Under the pieces are notes generated by a model. It had not been told where the DNA came from, did no database searches, and saw nothing but the letters and a program-made list of their open reading frames with translations. DNA of 64,000 bases from contig JAFFSR010000008.1 of NCBI GenBank assembly GCA_017163975.1, positions 1,621,501 through 1,685,500 on the forward strand, in the 5' to 3' direction. The translations under genes and the position numbers were made by a program. The stretch's first letter is position 1; each line of letters begins with the position of its first letter. The stretch comes from Anastatus disparis. Its lineage: Eukaryota; Arthropoda; Insecta; Hymenoptera; Eupelmidae. Shown piece after piece: positions 18,845 to 30,778 of the stretch.

Positions 18845-20250
18845 ATCAACTCGTGGAATTGAATACTTATAAGATTAAGTTTTAACATAAAGCTTATTAT
18901 TTGAGTTGAAATTGTATTTTATGAAATAATATAACAATTCATTAGTTATTAATTATAATAATTATGTCAACTTTTTATTTATAGTTTAAAATAATATTAA
19001 ATATGTGATTATCATTTTCATAGTTTATTTAAAATATTAAGTAAATTTTATAAGTATAAATTATTTAGAGTGAAATATAATGTAACTTCGACAATAAATC
19101 TAATCTAATAGAATAATTGTAATTTTCAATCATCATGTTCAATACGAATTTGAGAGTGATATTAAAAAATATTATTTATTTCCCGCATTCTTAATAAATA
19201 TCTTGCAAATCATAAGTAAATTTTTCTTGAAATATTTACTTTTCAATGGAAAATTTTACTTTTATCTAGACATCATAAATCTGAATTCATAATTATAGAC
19301 ATAATCAGGAAAATTTATCCATATTTCATATATTTTCCTTTATTTATAATTGACCATTAAAAAAACAAATATTAAAAAGATACTACAAAGAATATTTTTA
19401 AATTATTTTATGATAATATTTTAATTGAGGTCAATAGATATATTCTAAAACTTAATATATTTCTTTTAATAAAAATATTATTGCTTCAATGGAATTATTA
19501 TTAATACATTAAATTCTGAAAAATTTTTACATGAATGACAATTTATATGAATACAAACACACGTAATATAAATATGTAATTAAGGTTACATGAATGTTAT
19601 TCATGAAGAATTGTTTATAAGTAAATTTCTAAATACTAATGTATTTCTCTGAATGATAACTGAATAAAACTCTACGTAAATAAATTATGTTATACAATTA
19701 TAAATATATACATTTATTCAACTGTTCATCAAATGAAATAATTATCCATTAAATATATTATTCTTACATATATATTACAAAAATAATAATTATAATGGAT
19801 GATAGTTAAATAAAAATTTTTATTTTAATAATTATAGCTTTGAAATTTATTTTGATGAAAATGTTATTCGATTGACATTTTCAGTTGTGTTATAATACAA
19901 ATATAACTATATATAGAAAGTTACTTGTCATCAATAAAAAGATCTTGAATTGTATAAATAATAATTTTTATTCATATTAAGAATTCATTCATAAATTATA
20001 ATATCAATAATATGGAAATAAAAAAAAATGAATATAATATAACCTTACTTGTGATACATATACTTCGTTATATTTATATTTCATTAAGAATTTACATTTA
20101 ATGCGAAAAGAATTTTTAGATTATTGCAAATAGTCGATTTATTATTTTGAAATATTCAAATGTTAAAATAACCAAAAAAATTTTATTTTAATCTTACAAT
20201 TGTGTATTTAAATTCAGTATTTCGTATGTATAAAATACATATGTAAAGAT
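18845..20250 (+). repeat. AT-rich dispersed repeat, copy 1 (inverted relative of 58600-60660)
   Basis: Read on the opposite strand, 58600-60660 follows this stretch from end to end with substitutions and indels. Anchors include ACTTGTGATACATA (20049 here) and TGTGGAATTGAAT/CGTGGAATTGAAT at the left end. Copy 2 has about 640 bp more, near 59780-60420. No coding sequence was seen. Confidence 0.7.
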
Positions 20251-20865
20251 ATGATTAGAAGTAAGCACGAAATTTGTTTTCAAGCATGTTTTACGTAAGA
20301 AGGTTATTTTTAATTTCATCGTTCAAATTCATAGTCATATATTAAGGTAAAGAATCTAAACATAAGAGCCGTTCTTTAATGATATTACACGTTACACGTA
20401 ACTCGTTACACGTTTTAAAATTTTATTGTCTGATGTCCACTGAATTAAATATCCAAACGATACTCAAGTTCAAAATTATACGCGATACTCACGGTCACCT
20501 ATGAACTCAAGCTTAATTTTCGACTTTTGTAAATTTTGCCTTACAATTTACAAACGATTGAGAACATTCTTTATTTCTTTTCCCTAGGTAAAAAATATAC
20601 TATTTCAAGTGAAATATTCGTGGAAACAAAGCTTAAGCTTAATGTTCCTGGTTCTATTTCATTACTTTATATTATTTAGTTTCACTGATTTTTAGTATAA
20701 AGTAAGTCTATGTTTAAAATTTATTTTTTGTTGTTGTTTTTGCTACTTTCTTTTCAAATATCAAACTACATATATTTGCTCTTCATTGAAAATCGGTGAA
20801 GTTTATTATATACATGTAATTGAACAGAACTAAATGACATTCCATATAAGACATATTTAAACTTA
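20251..20865. other. AT-rich spacer, nothing recognised
   Basis: No ORF, repeat relationship or RNA gene could be supported here. Confidence 0.4.
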
Positions 20866-21036
20866 CAAGGAGAGTGCATTACATTTGGGTCTCGGATTTT
20901 TTTCTAACTTTGGGATATTGCTTTCTCATAGAGAAAGCATTGTATCGGTAAAAAAAATTTTTTCCTATTTTTTCATTAATTTGTACATATTTGAACTCAG
21001 TGAGTCGAAATAAGTGGTTTCCAGAAAATGTCTGTA

Positions 21037-21040
<4 letters not shown>

Positions 21041-21070
<30 letters not shown>
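21041..21070. repeat. (GT)n microsatellite
   Basis: About 15 GT units directly precede the tandem array of the nested element. Confidence 0.9.
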
Positions 21071-21071
<1 letters not shown>

Positions 21072-21084
21072 ATGTATGAATTCA

Positions 21085-22730
21085 GTTAGTAAGCTGTATC
21101 TCGAGAACTACTCGATGGATTTGCTTCTAATTTTGCATGGAATTTAGTTTTGTGATTAACTTGCTGGGAAGCTATTGATAATTTGGTTCTTCCACCGTAG
21201 TTTTCATTTTAAAGTTTTTTCAAAAAATAAAAAAAAATTCGATTTTTCGTTTTTTGGTTTTTTTTTGTTTACTACTCGATGAATTTGCTTCAAAATTTGC
21301 ATGGAATTTATTTCTGATTGCCCGGATAAAATAAATTTTTAAAAACTGATTTTCTTAGCTCAGTTTTAATTTTAGAGCATTTTGAAATTTTTGAAAAAAT
21401 GTTTCTATTTATTAAGCCAATAAAATCTTAAAAACTACTCGATGGATTTACTTCAAATTTTCCATACAATTCAATTTTTGATGAACTGGTGCGGAAGCTA
21501 TTGGGAATTGGTTTTCTTAGCGCAGTTTTTTTTTTAGAATCATTTTAAGAATTTTTAAAAAATTTCGATTTTTCATTTTTTTTGTATTTTACGTAAACTA
21601 CTCAAAGAATTTGTTCGAAAATTTGTATGGAACTTTATTTCGACTGCCAGAATTATTAAAAATTTTGTAAACTAATTTTCTTAGCGCACTTTTAATTTTA
21701 GAGCATTTTTAAAATTTTTTTAAAAATTTTTATTTTTAATTTTTTTATTTTACGAAAACCATTCGATTGATTTGCTCCAAAATTTGTATGAAATTAATTC
21801 GCTACTATCTGAAGAAAACAAGCTTTGGAATACTAATTTTCTCAGCGCAGTTTTAATTTTAGAACACTTTGAAAATTTTCAAAAAAATTTTTATTTTTCA
21901 TTTTTCTTTTTTGCGTTAACCATACTATAAATTTTCTCCAAAATTTTCATACAATTAATTCGCTATTGTCTGAAAAAAATTAGCTTTTGGAAACTAATTT
22001 TCTTAGAGTGGTTACAATTTTAGAGAATTTTAAAGATTTAAAAAAAAATTTTGATTCTTCTTTTCTTATTTTTTTTTATTCTTCGTAAAGTACTCGATAG
22101 ATTTGTTCTAAAAATTACAGGAAAATTATTTGCGACTGCCAAAAGAAGGGAAATTTTCAAAAATTGATTTTCATAGCGTAGTTTCAATTTTAGAGCATTT
22201 TTAAAATTTTTAAAAAGAAATTTTGAAAAGAAAATGTTATTTATTTAACCAGTTAGATCTCGAAAATTACTCTATGGATTTACTTCAAATTTTGTATACC
22301 ATCTATGTTTTTGTATAACTAGGCGGGAAGCTATAGAAAATTTGTATTCATAGTGTATTTTTTTTATTATAGAGCCATTTTAAGAATTTGAAAAAATTTT
22401 CGATTTTTAATTTTTTTTTTTGTATTTTACGTAAGTTAATTGATGAGTTTGCTTTGAGATTTCCATGGGAATAATTTGCATCTGCCAAAAGAAGGATAAC
22501 TTTTATAAACCGATCTTTTTAGCGTAGTTTTCTTTTTAGAAAATTTTAAAAATTTTCTTAAAAAATTTTCATATTTCAGTATTTTTCCATTTTACGTAAA
22601 GTACTTGATAGAATTACTCTAAAATTTGTATACAAGTTATTTGCTACTGTCTTTATAAACCAAGTTTTAAATAAATAATTTTATTAGCGTAGCTTTTTGA
22701 TCACTTCTTTTGTTTTCTGAGTTACTCTTG
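21085..22730. repeat. degenerate tandem array, about ten units of about 165 bp
   Basis: Each unit carries variants of ACTACTCGATGGATTTGCTT, TTGCATGGAATT, TTTCTTAGCGCAGTTTTAA and a T-rich tail. Units start near 21105, 21270, 21430, 21595, 21760, 21925, 22090, 22260, 22430 and 22600. The divergence suggests an old array. Confidence 0.7.
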
Positions 22731-23709
22731 AAAATTTATAATAGTACTACTGAATTTAATTACCGTTACTAAAATTGACTACTTGGATTTACCAAGCTTA
22801 GTCGTGATAAAAAGACACAAGATAACAAAAATAATAAATTCGAACCTATGTATAAGGCTAGCTAAAGTCAACAAAATTAAACACTTTAAAAGCTGACATT
22901 TAACCCAAACAAAATGTTGAAAAGGCAATCAACTAGCATATATATTCAAAATTTATAAAGTACAAAATGAATAAATATTAATGATGGACAATTTTTTTAT
23001 ATTAAAATCACATTTAAATAAATATAAAAAAATAATGAAACTCAAAGAGCTCTATGAGAAAGCATTTTGCCAAAGCACTTGGCAGCGTTTTTTTTCTTAC
23101 ATAAAATCATGAAAAAATCCGCGTCCATTCGGTCCAACGCTCGAATTTTTCCGAGTTATGAGCAGTTTTGTCTGTTTTGTTAAAAAATTTGCATTTGCTT
23201 TATAGTTTTACAGTTTTTGAACTACTTATTCTATAAGGTTTTTATGGATTGTATAGTAAAATTGAGATTAAAACCTATCGATTAAAAAAAACGTGTCCAA
23301 AAATCTCAAGCTGCTTACAAGTTATAAGGGAATGAAAATAGGGCAAATATTTAGTTGAAAATATGCACAGAAAATTAATGTTGTATTTTAGTCTGAATTT
23401 CATTTTAATTTTCATCCCTTCATAACTTTTGAATAACTTGAGATTTGGATACATTTTTTTTTAATTGATAGGTTTTAACCTTAACTTTAAAATGCAATTA
23501 GTAAAAACCTTATAGAATAAGTATATCGAAAACTGTAAAACTATAAAGCAGATGCAATTTTTTTCATAAAACAGACAAAACTGCCCGGAACTCGGAAAAA
23601 ATCGAGCGTTGGATCGAATGGATGCGGCTTTTTTCATGATTTTATGTAAGAAAAAATATCCCAAAGTTAGGAGAAAATCCAAGACCCAAATGCAATGCAC
23701 TCTCCTTGT

Positions 23710-24439
23710 TAGCCTTATATTGTATGCGTAATAAATTCAAGCTTTTCTCTAATATTTGCTTACATATACAATAACATATATTGAAATTAAATATTCAAAA
23801 GTTAATTTACTCTCCAGTGAATTTTAAATATTATTGTAATTAAAATATTTACAACCTTTTTCTACGAATCTCTGGTTCTTCGGATTCGTGCATTTTTTAG
23901 GTATGTGCTTCAAGCATATATACATGGAGGCAGCATGTTATATGGAAAAGTAATGGCTATTTTAACGATGGTGTGAAAGAGAGAAAAATAACTACTTATA
24001 TACTGTCTCTCTGGTGCTGCGCTTACGGGAGCGTTACGCGAGGGAGATGGGATGTAAGTTATTATTTTCTTTCTTATTAAATTATCTTTTAAAACGTTAA
24101 ACAACTTGAAAATCAGCGATGTGCTCTGCGCGAGTTAAGACATGAACTTTAGCAGATGACATACTCAGCTGTATGCACTTGGGCTCGGAGATACTGGGTG
24201 TACGCGCTTAATTAACTATTGAAAAATAACACTTAAAAATAAAGTGATTTGAAATTACTCTTCGGAATCCCATTAAAGAGTATCTTAATTTTACTTTAAA
24301 ACTTTGTCAACCTAAAAAAATTGAAATTTTAGTATCGTTTCAGAGCTTCGAAAATGGGCATTTTAGTGATTTTTAACATCTTTACTTGTTAATAACTCGA
24401 AAACCATCAACTTAAAAAAAAAACCATAAAAATACTTTA
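23710..24439. other. AT-rich spacer, no gene
   Basis: The 64-codon minus frame at 23910-24104 has no motif. Nothing else was recognised. Confidence 0.4.
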
Positions 24440-26156
24440 TCCCTGGTAGAAAATTAAGCGTAATTTGCCCAGAATATCTCAAATTTTCTGTTGAGTGGGC
24501 AGATTCTGTTAACATATTCTGCCCAAAAACCCCACTTACTCACGACAGTTTTTGCGCAGAATCTGCCCAGACTTTGTTAAAAGTGAAATAAAATTGATTT
24601 GAGGTTATGAACGAATTGTATATTATAAGCAAACATGATTCCTAATCAAACATTACTGTAAAATTTTCAGCTAAATAATTACAATTTAATTTTAAGATAC
24701 AATAAGTATAAAAATACAAGAAAAAATTTATTATATAATTAAAAAAACAAAATATGAATTTTACAAATTAAAGTTAATTGAATGATTTTGTGAGATCACA
24801 AACATTTATTATTTTTATAAATATCTATGAGATTGATGTATAAATAATGTTTAGCTAGCATGGGTATGTGAAGAATATTCAGCTGATGAATTTCATAAAA
24901 ATGTCATACATTATTTGTAATAAATTTTTATTAAATAAATAATATAAGACAAATCCTTAAACTTTTTAATAAAGAAAAATAGAACAAATATATTTATTGA
25001 CTAACTTGAACAAAAACTTTGTTTTAGTTAAACCTCCTCTGAAATAACCAACGTAGATTTTATTTACACTGGTATTGCTACGTAGGAATGTAATGATACA
25101 TTTTTTTCTTACAATATCAAATAATGAAACTTTTTTTTACCTTGAATATCTATATATACATATATATATATATATTGAATATAAGACTATAGTCCATTAA
25201 TGATTTAAAAAAATCTTATCCATTGCTCAAAATCCTATTGATTAATAAAAGATTTAATAGTTTTTATTTTGATGGTTGTCGAAAGCTTTTTTAGCCAACT
25301 TTCAACAAAATGACATCAAAATTTCCAGAAATCTTATATTTATATATGTTAACAAAATAATAATGCTGGAATTTCGATAAGATAAGTTGAAGTAAATATT
25401 GTACTTAATTACATACATAAAATTCACAAAAATATCTATTTTTTGCAATATTTTCAACTTTTTCTGAACCAAACTTTTAAATTCTTTTTTTTAAAAAGAA
25501 CTAAAACTTTTATTTTGTCAAGATATATAAATTAAAGATCTTTAGAAATTTTGATGTCAATTTGTTGAAAATTGGCAGAAAAAGCTTGTGATAACCATAA
25601 AAATAGAAAAAATTAAGTCTTCGATTCCAAAATCAAGTGTTCGGATAAAGGAAAAGATTTCAATCATCGGATGAGATTGTTTTGAATTATTCACTGACTG
25701 AAGTCTTTTATTTAATATAATATGTGTATATATATATATATATAAGGTGAAAAAAAGTTTAATTAATATTAAACTAAAAAAAATTATTATGGCATTCAAA
25801 TTTTATTTTTTTTCCAGGCTTTATCTCAGTCCTGATATCAAGTCCTGGTTTTTTTTAGTCCTTAATATATCATGGTATACATTTTAAAAAACGTTCTTAG
25901 TTATATAATTAATTTAATAGGATTATTGAAAATATTTTTAAACAAATACTCATAACTAAATTCACTGAGTCTAAATAACTTTCAAACTTGTAAATTTGAG
26001 GTTATAAGTCTATTATTTACTATTTTTCAACAGATTCTGGGCATAATACAGTGAACTCTGATATATTATGGTAAAATATCTGCCCAAATTATGTTAAAAT
26101 ATCTGGGCACTAGTTAGCGAAGAGAGCAGAAAGTATGGTTAATTTTCTACCAGGGA
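24440..26156. mobile_element. non-autonomous DNA transposon with 18 bp TIRs
   Basis: It runs from TCCCTGGTAGAAAATTAA (24440) to its inverted copy TTAATTTTCTACCAGGGA (to 26156), flanked by TA on both sides. Subterminal words such as TCTGCCCA and CTGGGCA recur near both ends, as transposase sites often do. The interior is AT-rich with no transposase. It abuts the Helitron remnant on its right side. The superfamily is unknown; a TA target would suit Tc1/mariner-type MITEs. Confidence 0.7.
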
Positions 26157-26400
26157 TATAGTACTAATATATTCCTTTATATCATATTCATATTCATTAC
26201 TATCATTATTTTCATTTTGACTCAAACTAAAAAAATTTTTTCAAAAATTTATTCCTGCATTTCGTATTTCAATAAACGCACAGTTATGTCCTTTGTAACA
26301 ATATTTAAACAAATATTTAATAGGTTGTACAGTTGAACATACATCTACATTGATGTGACAGTTAAATTTGAATAGTAAATAAGGATTATATGAAACGATG
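26157..26400 (-). pseudogene. Helitron Rep fragment, C-terminal piece
   Basis: The minus strand reads SYNPYLLFKFNCHINVD, then VQPIKYLFKYCYKGH, a well-known Helitron block following the Rep domain, then a charged stretch to DIKEY. One stop interrupts it. It continues directly from the piece at 30779 onward once LINE copy 1 is skipped. The left border is the TIR element ending at 26156, and the Helitron is not recognised beyond that. Confidence 0.75.
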
Positions 26401-26402
26401 TT

Positions 26403-27065
26403 GGGCCGGATGATTACGCCTGTGCCGTTTTTGGTACTATTCTCCCGACAATCAAGCGTACAAATGTAATCTCAGTTGAGAAAATCGCTAAATATGATGA
26501 TGTAAACGGGGTGTCTACAGATCGTGGGATCAATGGCGGCCCGGGAAGTCCGTTCTCATTGCTGGTTAGACTTTCTGAGGAGAACCTGGTGCATAAGCTG
26601 TTTGAGGCTAAACGACAGTTCACTGGTTTTTCGACAGCGAATCTTAATCCCTCCCTTCTTGGCAGTCTTCCAGCCATCAAACGCCACGGCTTGATATGTA
26701 TTAATGAATTTTTGCCTAAAGAAAAATATGTTAATTTTAAAAAGTTAAAAAATTATGCCAAAGAAAAAGGCTTTAAATTTGTTTGGCACAGACATGGTAA
26801 ATTTCTGGTGAGGAGGGAGAGAGGGGAGAGAGCTCACAAATTTCTTAATGAAAATGATTTAGATAATTTATTGACAGAAAGTAAGAAATTAAAAGACGGT
26901 GTGCATGTAATTAATGTAAATTCTGAAACTCCATCGAATATTAAGTGCAATAATAATAATATATGTGATAATTATGAAGCCTCTAAACGTCAACGAAAGA
27001 TGTCGACAAATAAATTATTAAGTACAAATAATGGAGTAACGTCGAGTGTGGCCTCTCCCCAATGA
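26403..27065 (+). pseudogene. LINE ORF1-like part with baculovirus FP-type domain
   Basis: The frame is open from the truncated 5' end of the element; 26511 is only a non-ATG point within it. It reads ILPTIKRTNVISVEKI, then VHKLFEAKRQ, and later KGFKFVWHRHGKFLVRR (about 26755-26815), a pattern typical of the FP-protein-like domain in insect LINE first ORFs, presumably nucleic-acid binding. A polar linker rich in N and S follows and ends at TGA (27063-27065). The endonuclease begins immediately in the same frame. In copy 2 the matching codon is CGA, so the stop may be a CpG mutation and the two parts one polyprotein. Confidence 0.65.
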
Positions 27066-29770
27066 TTGCACCGGGCCTCCTCTGAGAGTCGTACAGGGAG
27101 GAGGGGTGAGCTGCGAGCGTGCTTTCTGAATGTGACTTCGTTGAAAGCTCACATTGGGCAGGTACGTGAGTTTCTAAGTGATGGTCCTTCTTGCGACATA
27201 TTTGGAGTGGCTGAGACCTGGCTGGGTCCATCTGTTTCGGATGACGTCATTCGGGTCAAAGGGTGTAAAGTATTTAGACAGGACAGAAACTTGCGTGGTA
27301 GAGGAGTTGCTTTGTATGTTAAAGACAATTTAAAGTGCACTATTTTTGGCTACTCCGGATGCTCAAACTAATCATAGTGAAGGCAAACCAGAGGTACCTG
27401 AGTATATTTTTTGTTCAGTGCAATTGGGCAGATCTGAAGCCGTGTTGATTTCGGTTATTTATCGACCTACTGCAATTTCCTTTTATAAAACTACCGATTT
27501 TTTTAGATAACTTGAGAAATTTTGCTTCCGAATACTCTCATAAAATTATAATGAGAGACCTGAATGCCGATCTCATGCGTGAGAGCAGTGATGCCAAATT
27601 TATTAATGAATTGTCGGCTGAGCTTTCGTTACAGTTGGTTCAGCACGGTGCCACGCATCATACTCCAACGTCTCACACGTGGATTGACCTGATTCTTGTT
27701 GACGATAATGGCACAGTACTTGACGCACGCAACTTACCGGCAAATTTTCACAGTCGGCACAACTTAATTGATGTATGTATTTCTTGTCATCACATCAAGA
27801 CAGATAATAAAATAATTAAGTATAGAAATTACAAAGATATCCGTCCAAACTTATTGGTACAGAGTTTGGCCGGCTGCGATTGGACGCCATTTACAGTTGG
27901 TACAGTTGACCCAGAATCTGCACTTGGCTGCCTCTGTGATAATCTTACGGCGGCAATACATAATCTAGCGCCACTAAAAACACTTAAAATTGGTAAAGAT
28001 AAATTTCCTTGGATTGATAAAGAGTTGTCGCAGATGCGGCACAAGAGAGATGCCACGTATCGTAGATTTAAACGAACGAAGGAGGAGCGATATCTCTCCG
28101 AATTTTCGCAGCTGCGTAAAACAATAGATGAACGGACGGAACAAGCTAAAACAAATTATTATCATAATAGACTATTCGATGCTCTTGCTGGAGGTAATGT
28201 CTGAAAGGAGTTGAAAGACCTGGGACTCCTGTCCGGACCTCAAGGGGACTTGAATGGATTCACTCCAGATGAGCTTAATGCACATTTTGCGGGAGTGTCG
28301 GTCTCGCCACACGATGATACTGCGGAACGTAAAAGGATTCTTTCGTAGTGTAGTGAAAGTGGTTTTGCCTTTAAGCCAATTAATATTAATGATGTAATCC
28401 TTGCGATTTCGCATTTTTCATCACAGGCTTGTGGCGAGGATGGCATCCCGCAGAGTGTGATACTTAAAGCACTTCCGGTTATTGGAGAGCATCTTGTGAC
28501 TCTGTTCAATTCTTCTTTTGCACGGAGGGTCTTCCCTTGCCTTTGGAAGCGCGCACGTATTGTGCCTTTTAAGAAGTGCCCTGCACCTAAAATTCCTAAA
28601 GATTTTAGGCCTATAGAAATATTATGTTTTCTTTCGAAGGTTCTCGAGAAGATTGCCCATGACCAACTGCAGGAGTATATTATGACACACAAAATACTTG
28701 ACTCTTTGCAGACTGGCTTAGATTGATGGGGTTTTCTAGGGTTGCACTCGAGTGGATCAACTCCTATTTATCAGGTAGGAAACAAATGGTTTCTACACAT
28801 TTAAAAGAGGATTCGGATTGGCTAACAACCAATCTAGGAGTTCCACAGGTTTTAGTGCTGGGATCTCTGTTGTTCTGCCTTGACATTGATAACATACGTG
28901 ACACGCTCGACCCCTGTTGTGTCAAGCACATATTATATGCTGATGACCTCCAAATCTATACTCAGGTCCCTTATGAACATCTGAATGAAGGTATTCGTAT
29001 TATGCAGAAGGCGGCCAGCGCGGTGTCGGGATGGGCTGTCGATGCTTCTCTCACATTAAATGCAAGCAAAACTAAGGCGATCGTTTTTGGCTTAATAATG
29101 ACTTTTATGCTGGTGAGCCAAGAACGATTGAGCTTGAGGGAGGTGTCGGCATATCTTTCTCTGATACCGTTACGAGCCTTGGTGTTGTGCTTGACGCTAA
29201 GTTGTCTTGGGAGTCGCATATTAATATGGGGACAAAAAAATTTAATAGGATAATGTATAGTTTACGGTTCTTTCGTCGGTACACCACTGAGGCCCTGCGT
29301 AAACAACTCGCAGCCGCCTTGCTATTTCCGCACCTCGACTACTGCTCAGTAGTTCTGCTTGATGCTTTGCAAGGGTTGAGAAGACAATTACAAAGACTGC
29401 AAAATTCATGTGTGAGATATGTATTAGGCGTAGGATTGGGCGATCATATCTCTCCTCATAGAGCTGCGCTTGGTTGGCTGCGTACTGATTCAAGGAGACA
29501 GTATTTATGGCTGTTCTTATGTACAAAATCGTGCGCATGAATACTCCCGAGTATCTAGTGAGTCTCTTCACTAGATATGTACCTAGGGTAGCTACTAGGG
29601 GAGAAATCAGAGATCTAGCGGTGCCCTTTATGCGTACTGAGGTTGGCAGGAATTCCATCCAAGTTCAAGGTGCGCATTTTTGGAACTCCCTGCCTGCTTC
29701 TATGAAAAATCTTCCATCGCTCGGCAGGTTTAAGTCGGCTTTGAGGACGTACTTACTCAACCTCGAGTGA
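27066..29770 (+). pseudogene. LINE endonuclease-reverse transcriptase, copy 1, broken
   Basis: The endonuclease starts with the block AETWLGPSVSDDVI (27209-27250). A frameshift lies between about 27350 and 27500. The frame at 27512-28204 carries DLNADL, with the preceding conserved G changed to R (MRDLNADL), and SHTWIDLIL with the catalytic H and D. A TGA follows at 28202-28204. The RT part has FRPIEILCFLSKVLEKIAHD, then a 150 bp deletion relative to copy 2 that removes the first catalytic motif (FDFSKAFDT). YADDLQIYTQV lies at about 28936-28968. The C-terminal block ends at 29770. It is inactive. The clade was not settled; it resembles Jockey/CR1-group insect elements. Confidence 0.8.
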
Positions 29771-29945
29771 AATTAATTTTAAGTATTTTAATTTTGTGTT
29801 AATTTATTTTGTTTTGTCCTATACATAGATTTAAGGTGTAAATGTATTTATTAGCGTGAATGATGGATGAATGTATGCGGAAAGTATGAGTGGTTCTGTT
29901 TTTATTAGAAGTCATGACATCTTCGGTATTGTTTTTATTCGTTAA

Positions 29946-30374
29946 GAGGCGGTCGGAATCAAATCGGTGACTTGCGGTATATATCAAGTCAGCATTTTTC
30001 GCTTTACGATAATATTTTCTATATTTTTATGTCTTAAACTATTTTAAATTATTCTTTATATACATGACTAGAGGAAATGACTATATTTTTACCATATGAA
30101 TAAGTAAATAAATTATTATAAGCATTTATTACAAATATCAAACTGACTTGACATATACCGCATGCAAAAAACTGTCGTGTCGATTGTTAGGTGGCATTTT
30201 TCGCTTTATAACAATATTTTGTATATTTTTGTGGCTTTAACTATTTTAAATTATTCTTTATATACATGACTAGAGGAAATGACTATATTTTTACCATATT
30301 AATAAATGAATAAATTATTATAAGCATTTATTACAAGCACCGAACTAAGTCACCGATTTGGTTCCGACCGCCTC
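29946..30374. mobile_element. TTAA MITE, copy 1
   Basis: It begins GAGGCGGTCGGAA and ends TTCCGACCGCCTC, with TTAA at 29942-29945 and 30375-30378. The TIRs are about 28 bp. The interior is a direct duplication of about 150 bp whose unit starts GCATTTTTCGCTTTA. It lies in the 3' UTR of LINE copy 1. No ORF was seen. Confidence 0.85.
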
Positions 30375-30778
30375 TTAAATGTAATTTTTATTTTATTTTT
30401 TAATTATTTACTATTACTTTGTTATTGTGTTGTTCAATTTTATTTTTATAGTATTGTCCAATTTTATTTTTATTGATGTCATGACAGTGATTCCTCTTTT
30501 AAATTATGTATTTTTATTCAATGACTGATAGATATTTAAGACTGTTTTTCATTGTAATTTATGTTTTCTGCGTGTATTTAGAGTAGTCTGTGATATCACT
30601 TTTACATGGTGACTTACTGATACAGTATTATATATTAATTTTGATAATTGACTGTGATATCTTATCTTATTATGTGCAATACTTTCTATAGAATTATTAC
30701 TTACTATTTCATGTATTACACGCCTTTTTTACTCTTTTTACAAAATAAATAAATATCTATATCTATATCTATCTATCT

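Larger units (their letters stand above)
20929..23087 (+). mobile_element. nested HINE/DINE-like rolling-circle element candidate
   Basis: It starts with TGCTTTCTCATAGAG (20929-20943); the reverse complement CTCTATGAGAAAGCA lies near the other end (23050-23064). A stem-loop TGCCAA-agcac-TTGGCA (23068-23084) closes the 3' end, and the insertion is within a T run. The middle is a (GT)n tract plus tandem repeats. Subterminal inverted repeats, a 3' hairpin, central tandem repeats and T-T insertion without target duplication are the known traits of Helentron-associated elements. The assignment is inference. Confidence 0.55.
20866..23709. mobile_element. foldback element with long inverted arms, interrupted by a nested element
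   Basis: The ends CAAGGAGAGTGCATT (20866) and AATGCACTCTCCTTG (to about 23708) are inverted. The arms continue as an imperfect palindrome (23096-23360 against 23375-23660). A candidate TTA target duplication flanks CAAGG...CCTTG. The left arm breaks off at 20928 (GGGATATT) and resumes at 23088, so about 2.16 kb is a later insertion. Confidence 0.7.
26401..30778 (+). mobile_element. LINE (non-LTR retrotransposon) copy 1, 5' truncated
   Basis: It is flanked by the 7 bp target duplication AACGATG (26394-26400 and 30779-30785). It contains the C-terminal part of an FP-type ORF1, an endonuclease-RT region with several breaks, a 3' UTR homologous to copy 2 at 52108-52633, and a (TATCTA)n-type tail. 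A 429 bp MITE sits in its 3' UTR. It is inserted in the Helitron; joining the flanks restores the Helitron frame through DNRFIVSYNPYLL. Confidence 0.85.

Noticed and set aside
21085..22730. CRISPR-like array
   Set aside because: The units are degenerate and contiguous with no conserved repeat and unique spacers; the context is eukaryotic.
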